64,000 nucleotides of DNA, from the NCBI GenBank assembly GCA_016946835.1, contig JACVTC010000141.1, positions 1-64,000 on the forward strand. Reading direction: 5' to 3'. The notes beneath the pieces are model-generated. The model had not been told where the DNA came from, made no database searches, and worked only from the letters and a program-made list of their open reading frames with translations. Numbering within the stretch: position 1 is the stretch's first letter; the number at the start of each line of letters is the position of its first letter. Positions 58,042 through 64,000 of this stretch are shown piece after piece. The translations under genes and the position numbers were made by a program. Source of the DNA: Neocallimastix lanati (nom. inval.). Taxonomy: Eukaryota > Neocallimastigomycota > Neocallimastigomycetes > Neocallimastigales > Neocallimastigaceae.

Positions 58042-59559
58042 ATGAATAAGTTTCAATTTTTAGTCGCACTTACTGCCTCATTTGGTGGTCTTCTTTTCGG
58101 TTACGAAGTCGGTGTCATGAACGTCGTCCTTGTTATGGACGCTTTCCGTATCTTCTTCAAGTTCCACAGCTGGAATGGTAATGCTCTTGATGAAAATGGT
58201 AAGGAAACTACTGATAAGGCTAAGATGATGTACCGTAAGTTAGAAGAAGCTGGTAACAAGGCTACTCTTGAAGGTATTATTACCTCCAGTTTCGTCCTTG
58301 GTGCCCTCTGTGGTGCTCTTATGGCTACTTACCTTGGTGAAAAGTACGGTCGTCAAAGAACCATTATGATTGGTGCCTGTATCTTCACTTGTGGTGCTAT
58401 CATTCAAGGTCTTTCTGCTCGTTCATGGGTTATGATTGCCATTGGTCGTCTTATTACTGGTCTTTCCATTGGTTGTAATGGTGTCCTTTGCCCAACTTAC
58501 ATTTCTGAAGTTGCTCCAGCCAAGATTAGAGGTACTCTTTCATCCTGCTACCAACTTATGACTACTTTCGGTATTATTGTTGCTGCCATCATTAACTCCA
58601 TTGTCTGGTACTACACTAACTCTAGTCCAGCTGGTTTAGGTGTAACTAGATCTGATATCTGGGCTGAAGTTGCCAACTTCGAATGGAGATTTGCTCTTTT
58701 ATTCCAAGTTGTTCCAGGTCTTGGTCTTGCCATTCTTATGAGTTTCCTTCCAAAGTCACCACGTTGGTTATGTTCTAAGGACCGTGATGAAGAAGCTGTT
58801 GAAGTTTTAGCCAAGCTTAACGCTACCTCTACCTCTGACGAACTTGTCCAAAGTGAACTTAAGGCTATTCAAGAAGATGTTGCTGCTACTCGTGCTGCTG
58901 GATCCTCATCCTTCGGTGAACTTTTCTCACCAGTTATTCGTCGTCGTACCTTCATTACCTTCTTAATGCAACTTTTCCAACAATGGACTGGTATTAACGT
59001 TATTATGTACTACCAATCCCAAATTTACGATGAAATTGGTTTCTCTAAGTTCATGTCTACTGTTGTTCTTCCAATTATCAACAACTTTGTCAACTTCGTT
59101 TCTACCTTCCCAGGTATGTGGGGTATTGAAAGATTAGGTCGTAAGACTTTATTAGTTGTTGGATCTCTTATGATGATGGTCTTCCACGTTTCCACTTGGG
59201 CTTGCTCAACTCAAACTAACAATGGTAAAGTCTGGCAATACCTTGCTGTCGCCTCTGTCTTCTTATTCGTCTTCTCCTTCGCCTGGACCTGGGGTCCAGT
59301 CCCATGGGTCTACCAAGCTGAAGTTTTCCCACTCCGTGTCAGAGTCAAGGGTTCTGCTGTTGGTACCGTCTCTAACTTCCTTAACAACTGGATTATTGCT
59401 TTCGTCGGTCCAGCTCTTATGAAGGCCTGGTCTACTAAGACTTTCCTTCTTTTCGCTGCCGCTTGTCTCCTTGCCTGGGTTTACTCTCAATTCTATGTTA
59501 TTGAATGTAAGGGTCTTAGTATTGATGAAATGGATGCTAAGATGGCTGGTAAGGCTTAA
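58042..59559 (+). CDS. MFS sugar porter (hexose-type transporter), copy 2
   Basis: Protein identical, residue for residue, to the copy at 49,820-51,337. Membrane topology and motifs are therefore the same: TM1 FGGLLFGYE, QQWTGIN at 313-319, a C-terminal CKGLSIDEMD. The start ATG follows an A-rich leader (TTTTTAAAAAAT), the typical eukaryotic start context. Upstream lie a TATAAAAG box and an ACTCGCGAGT palindrome, shared with copy 1. Both copies are intact, so the duplication doubles gene dose, or it is a very recent or still homogenised pair. Open frames on the opposite strand of the gene arise from the codon bias. Confidence 0.95.
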   Translation: MNKFQFLVALTASFGGLLFGYEVGVMNVVLVMDAFRIFFKFHSWNGNALDENGKETTDKAKMMYRKLEEAGNKATLEGIITSSFVLGALCGALMATYLGEKYGRQRTIMIGACIFTCGAIIQGLSARSWVMIAIGRLITGLSIGCNGVLCPTYISEVAPAKIRGTLSSCYQLMTTFGIIVAAIINSIVWYYTNSSPAGLGVTRSDIWAEVANFEWRFALLFQVVPGLGLAILMSFLPKSPRWLCSKDRDEEAVEVLAKLNATSTSDELVQSELKAIQEDVAATRAAGSSSFGELFSPVIRRRTFITFLMQLFQQWTGINVIMYYQSQIYDEIGFSKFMSTVVLPIINNFVNFVSTFPGMWGIERLGRKTLLVVGSLMMMVFHVSTWACSTQTNNGKVWQYLAVASVFLFVFSFAWTWGPVPWVYQAEVFPLRVRVKGSAVGTVSNFLNNWIIAFVGPALMKAWSTKTFLLFAAACLLAWVYSQFYVIECKGLSIDEMDAKMAGKA

Positions 59560-60242
59560 ATGTTATAAAAAGAATAATATAATCATAGAAGAGCTAAGGA
59601 AATTTAAAAAGAAGATTATTTTATTAAATAATTAATATTAGTGCAATATATTGAAAAACAATAGAATTATAAGTTTATCACTATTTAATGAAAGTGAAGA
59701 ACTTATAATGAGATAATTAAATTTAGTTAATATTTAAAAGTATAAATTTTATTATAATAGAAAATTAAAATAGAAATAAAAATTTGATAAAAGAAAATAT
59801 TGTAAAATAAATTAATAAATTAATATTTATTTTACATAATTAATAATTAATTTCAATTGTTGTTCAAATAAAAATAAAATAATAAAGTAATAAAATAAAA
59901 AAAAAAATATAAAAATTAAAAACATATGATATTTTGAGAAGTTATATGTGTAGTATTTTTATTTGTATATTTTTATTTGTAATGTATATATGATTAATTT
60001 TAATTATTGATATTGTATCTTTTTTTTTTTTTTTAAAAAAAAGATAAAAGTATTATTAATAATAAATGAATTAAAAGTGATAGAGAGTATGTTGAGTAAA
60101 AATTATAATTTTCTATAGTATAGGTGATAATTTATTGTTATCCTATAATAATTAGTTTCTTCTATGTAAGGGTAAAGTTTATGAATATTGGTTAACAAAA
60201 GAAAATGTATGTGTTTTTATTATGTTTCAAATTGGATATGTA

Positions 60243-62484
60243 CTCCAAAAGAATTTCTTATAGAGATTTTCTATTGGTAATAAATGTTGTTGTGGAGATC
60301 TTTTTGCAGATTCTTTTTTTCTTTTTATTACATGTATTTTATCATATATTTAATGTCATCTATTTCTACGAAGGACGAATCTTGCCCTAGTAGTTCAATA
60401 AATGATGAATCCGGGGAGAGTTTAGTGGACACCACACTATCTATTTTAAAGATGTTACTTCTAGGTTTTATTTCTTTTTTATTTGTTAGGAAGGGAAAAA
60501 TTCCCGCATAGTACAACTTGCCGAAATACATAGTATTTTCGAGCTTTTTTATTTTTTTATTTTTTAATTTTTTATTTTTAATTTCTAATGTACTTTTCAC
60601 CTACATGTATTTTTTAAAATAAAATTTAATAAAGTTTTGGAAGTGTATTCTCTTTCCTGTCTAAAAAAAAAAAAAAAAAAAAATCATATATTTAATTATT
60701 ATAATAGTGATCCTACCTTCTATCTTTCAACTCAAGAGTTACCTAAAACGAATTGCTATACTTACCTAGGTATACCATTTTCAAATGATTTAGAATTGAA
60801 ACCGATCATACAGCGAATGAATAATAAAGTTAGAAATGCACTTTATTCCATAAAAGGATTTCTTAAGAACCCTCATATTCCTATCCCTTATAAAAGAATG
60901 TTATTTTCAGCTATAGTAATTGGACAAGTTTCATATTATGCACCTCTACTTGGATCTAACAAAGATAGAACGAGAAGTACACAGACATTAGTTAATTCAG
61001 GATTATACTGGATTGAAGGATTTTCTAAAGGGAATAGCTTTACTTCCCTTTATTGTGTTTCTAAAGAACTTAACATTCCTCCTCTTTCGGCAAAATGTGT
61101 GATTGCTTAGGTAAGGTGTTTTAAAAAATGGAAAAACTCGAAATGTATTATCTCTGATTTACTTAGAGATATATCTCGTTGTAGACGTCATGCATGGGAT
61201 AAAGAAAGTAAAATTTTAGATGACAAATTAAGTTAATTTCCATCAAAAAAAGCTATTTTAAACTTTTACTGGGATAGAGATATGGCAGGAAAATCAATCA
61301 AAGCTAAGGCTTATAAAAATAATAAGTTTGAGGAAACTAGAGAGTATCTTAAGCTAAATTATAAATATCCTGAATTTAGCATTGGCTTCCGATGGGTACT
61401 TCGTGCCAGATATGGATATAAATTTGATGCTCGTGTTGCCAAAGCCACAAAAATGATTGAAGAAAACTGTCCTGAAAGGTGTTCTTGTTGTTATAGAATA
61501 AATAGTAATCCTCGATTGGAACATTGGTTTTCTAAATGCTATCTTTTCCGTGAATTTCGAATGAAATATTTTAAGGATTTTGAAATTCTTTATGAAATAT
61601 TTTATATTATTTCTAAATATTTTCCAATATCTAATAGTAATGTAGACACTGTTATCACAGATATGAATAATATAGAACAAAGTTCTGATTCTGATAGTAG
61701 TAACGAAGTGTATAATACTAATAATATTAACAATAGAAATAATATTGTTAATAATAGTAGAAATAGTGATAGTGAAAATAGAAATACTAATATTAGTGAT
61801 AGTGAAAATTGTAATATTGTTACTTCTTATTTAGTGAATAGTTCAATTGGTGAAAATTGTGGTAATTAAAGTAATTTTCTGAATAATGAGTGTGTAAATA
61901 TATATGTGACGTGGTACCGATTGTATAACTTTCTTCTTGGTGGAAGGGATGCAGATATAATAGATTTAAATTACAAAAAGGAATGGAATATTTTGTTTAA
62001 GAACCAAATTATTTCTGGTGATTATTCAAAAACGCCGTTCTTGGTGAGATCTGCGGCTCTCTTAACAGAAATTATGCCTCGGGCTAGTACTCGGCAAGGG
62101 TTACTATTCCGAAAGTATAAGCGCAAACTAACCAGGAGTGTCAACTCTGAAAATGCAGTAAGACAGGCTAGTAGGGCCAATGCCTCTGAAGGAGAAGACC
62201 ATAATTTCTTTCAGATAGTCAATTCAAACCCTAATCCATAAGGAGGTGAGGTTCGTTGCCTATGAACTTTTTTCTGAATTTATTTATACACTTATTTTTT
62301 GATTATTACTTTTTATTTCACGTTACTATTTCTTTTATTATTATATTCAATTGGACAAATAATTTTTTTATTTATTTTATTAATTCTGTGTTTTTTTTTA
62401 TTTTTTATTAAATTTAAAAGTATTCATGTATTTTATATAAGAATAAATAAATAAAGATTAAAGTTCGCAATAATTGCGGCTATA

Positions 62485-62487
<3 letters not shown>
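60243..62487 (+). mobile_element. LINE copy L6 (RT end, zinc and C-terminal domains)
   Basis: Plus-strand LINE, 5'-truncated and interrupted by fragment L5. After a decayed start (CCCGDLFAD-like, near 60,290) come DPTFYLSTQELPKTNCYTYL (60,710-60,770), YYAPLLGSNKDRTRSTQ, LNIPPLSAKC, a zinc module (CPERCSCCYRINSNPRLEHW, then FSKC, 61,470-61,540), an Asn/Ser-rich linker (61,680-61,860) and the type I C-terminal domain (FLLGGRDADIIDL ... NSENAVRQASRANASEGE). Stops at 61,108-61,110, 61,234-61,236 and 61,867-61,869 break it. The 3' end is AATAAAGATTAAAGTTCGCAATAATTGCGGCTA(T) then A10 and (TA)n; CGCAATAATTGCG is a small stem-loop. Confidence 0.82.
60355..60683 (+). mobile_element. LINE 3' fragment L5 with poly(A) and target duplication
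   Basis: A 329-bp, strongly 5'-truncated LINE end inserted in L6. The target duplication TCATATATTTAAT stands at 60,342-60,354 and 60,684-60,696. It ends TTCTCTTTCCTGTCT and about 20 A, the tail of the L4 subfamily. The left part encodes SSINDESGESLVDTTLSILK, which I do not recognise. Confidence 0.75.

Positions 62488-62520
<33 letters not shown>
62488..62520. repeat. (TA)n junction between two LINE pieces
   Basis: About 16 TA units directly after the A-run of L6 and directly before the RT fragment L7. It may be the extended tail of L6. Confidence 0.8.
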
Positions 62521-62524
<4 letters not shown>

Positions 62525-64000
62525 TGGATAATTGTGATAAGTATGGTGTATATTTAGATTCTCAATATTGTTATGGTGGACTTTTTGCGGATGATATTGT
62601 TTTAGTTGCTCCATCTAAACAAGCTCTTAAGAAAATTTTGAATAAAGTTCATGAATGGGCTATTGAAAATGAAATGACTTTTGGAATTAATAAATGTGCT
62701 ACTCTTGTTATAAAACCGATTAACTTTGTTAAACCGATAAACTATGAAGATCCATCTTTCTTTATTGGTAGTAACAAATTACCTAAAACTGACAACTATA
62801 CCTATCTTGGTATTCCTTTTGATGAATCTTTATCACTGAAACCTATACAATCCAAATTAAACAGTAATTTAAATGTCAAGTTAAATTCATACTTTCGATT
62901 TCTTAATAATAAAACAATTCTTCTCCATTGAAGAAATATGTTTTAATTTCGTTTATTCTAAGTCTTGTTATATATTATGCTCCTCTCTTTGGTTCAAATA
63001 AGAGCAGATGCTCTAAAGCTCAAAAACTTATTAACAGAGGACTTTATTGGAGTTATGGATTTAATTCTCGCAATTCTTATGTTAGTCTCTATGATATTAC
63101 TCGTGAATTGAGAATTCTTCCTCTTTCAGCTATCTGTGCTATATCTCAATTAAGTTGCTTTAGAAAATGGAAAAACTCATCATATATTATTAATCATCTA
63201 ACTAATAATATTCCTACTATGTCACATTACTCATGGACTAAAGAATCAAGGACTTTGAATAAGAAATTCAATAATATTTTGTCAGTTAAAAGAATTACTA
63301 AATTTAATGATAATATTTTGTCAATAAAAAGAATTACTAAATTCAATGATAATATTTTTTCAGTAAAAAGAATTACTAAATTCAATGATAACTTCTTCAG
63401 GATAAAAGTATACACTCCAAATTTCAACAACCAAAAATTTAAAGAAATATCTGAAAATGCACTATCAGGAATTAAAATTTCATATCGTAGATGTTCCAAA
63501 TGGAATCATAAGGTTTCTTTTCGGCATTTAAAACAAAATTTAATATCTAATAACACATCCAATGATATTAACACAGTAAGCCTCAGTTCAACGAATTTAG
63601 TAAATGTTAATAATGGAAATCATGAACTCATTGCTCCCAATATTCCTAATCTTAATTCTCAAAATCCATTTTCACATTCTAACATAGGAAAGTTTTCTTT
63701 ATGTCTTAGTTGGAATACCAACGGATGGAATTTTATGAAAAGAGATAGTATTGAATACTTCAATACGATTTTCAAATCATTATTTCTATGATTTCAGAAA
63801 ACAGTTAATGATATTAATGATGTTAGAAATACATGTAAAATAACATGTAAAATAATACAAATATTTCCAGAAAAGATTGGATCCAAATACCCCAGGTTGT
63901 AGAGGCTTATATATTGAGTATCACGTCTCATGTCAAGCAGTACTTGAAGATAATTCCATACTTATCTAGTTTCTTTAACATGGAGTCCATGGAATCACAT
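62521..64000 (+). mobile_element. LINE chimera L7: RT end joined to N-terminal/endonuclease region, runs off the right edge
   Basis: 62,521-63,265 matches L3 nearly perfectly: LDNCDKYGVYLDSQYC, GGLFADDIVLVAPSKQALKK, KVHEWAIENEMTFGINKC, up to HYSWTKESRTLNKKF; one frameshift lies near 62,930. From about 63,270 the same open frame enters the N-terminal domain of another copy (KRITKFNDNFFRIKVYTPNF, compare L2 VKCIANFNDAFFKIKI). It then reads a linker and the APE endonuclease (LCLSWNTNGWNFMKRDSIEYF; further on LDPNTPGCRGLYIEYHVSC, near 63,880). So late LINE parts precede early ones. The endonuclease part is broken after 63,790. Confidence 0.75.
63270..63395 (+). repeat. 39-bp triplication at the LINE chimera junction
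   Basis: Three in-frame units of 39 bp encoding N-I-L-S-V-K-R-I-T-K-F-N-D and close variants. The third leads into the RRM-like domain of the LINE N-terminus. Other LINE copies here have the unit once. Confidence 0.85.

Larger units (their letters stand above)
57609..60242 (+). repeat. Right arm of the inverted duplication
   Basis: Mirror copy of 49,137-51,770 with the gene on the plus strand, so the two genes point away from each other. The match ends at ATATGTA/CTCC (60,242) on the outside and at ATAAAATATT (57,609) on the inside. LINE remnants begin directly outside both arms. Confidence 0.95.

Overview
The window looks like nuclear DNA of a very AT-rich eukaryote, most likely an anaerobic gut fungus (Neocallimastigomycota). 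This is an inference from: AT-rich intergenic DNA full of homopolymers and short tandem repeats; two codon-biased, GC-richer genes for a fungal-type MFS sugar porter; a small MATH-domain gene with AT-rich introns; Tf1-like chromodomain Ty3/Gypsy elements; and many LINE, Ty1/Copia and MULE remnants. I saw no tRNA, rRNA or CRISPR. Dictyostelid-like amoebae are the main alternative.

Layout. 1-4,442: Ty3/Gypsy element A (minus strand), running off the left edge, with a leader holding a tandem repeat. 4,810-7,990: AT-rich DNA. 7,990-9,170: Ty1/Copia remnant C0, in which one LTR is shared by a 3' end and a 5' end. 9,330-23,023: Ty3/Gypsy chromovirus B (minus), interrupted by a complete related chromovirus D (plus, 10,437-17,245). 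Both have paired LTRs and 5-bp target duplications. 23,029-25,492: LTR-like fragment and Copia remnant C1. 26,134-30,480: nearly complete Copia element C2. 30,725-31,682: a four-exon host gene for a 166-residue MATH protein. 31,683-33,070: microsatellites and AT-rich DNA. 33,071-49,110: nested, mostly broken LINEs on the minus strand. 49,137-60,242: a large inverted duplication. Its two 2,634-bp arms each carry the same sugar-porter gene with its promoter and 3' flank. The 5.8-kb spacer holds inverted minisatellite arrays and a dead FLYWCH/MULE transposase. 60,243-64,000: further LINE copies on the plus strand.

Host functions are few: two identical hexose-type transporters and one MATH protein. 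The rest is a transposon graveyard with several informative details. In both chromoviruses the sequence just after the 5' LTR is exactly complementary, over 11 nt, to a site in the LTR about 28-38 bp downstream of a TATAAATA box. The two families differ in this sequence but each pairs with itself, as in the self-priming of fission-yeast Tf1. In contrast, the Copia elements carry a primer site complementary to the anticodon arm of tRNA-Lys(CUU), which suggests half-tRNA priming. Three LINE insertions show 13-bp target duplications.
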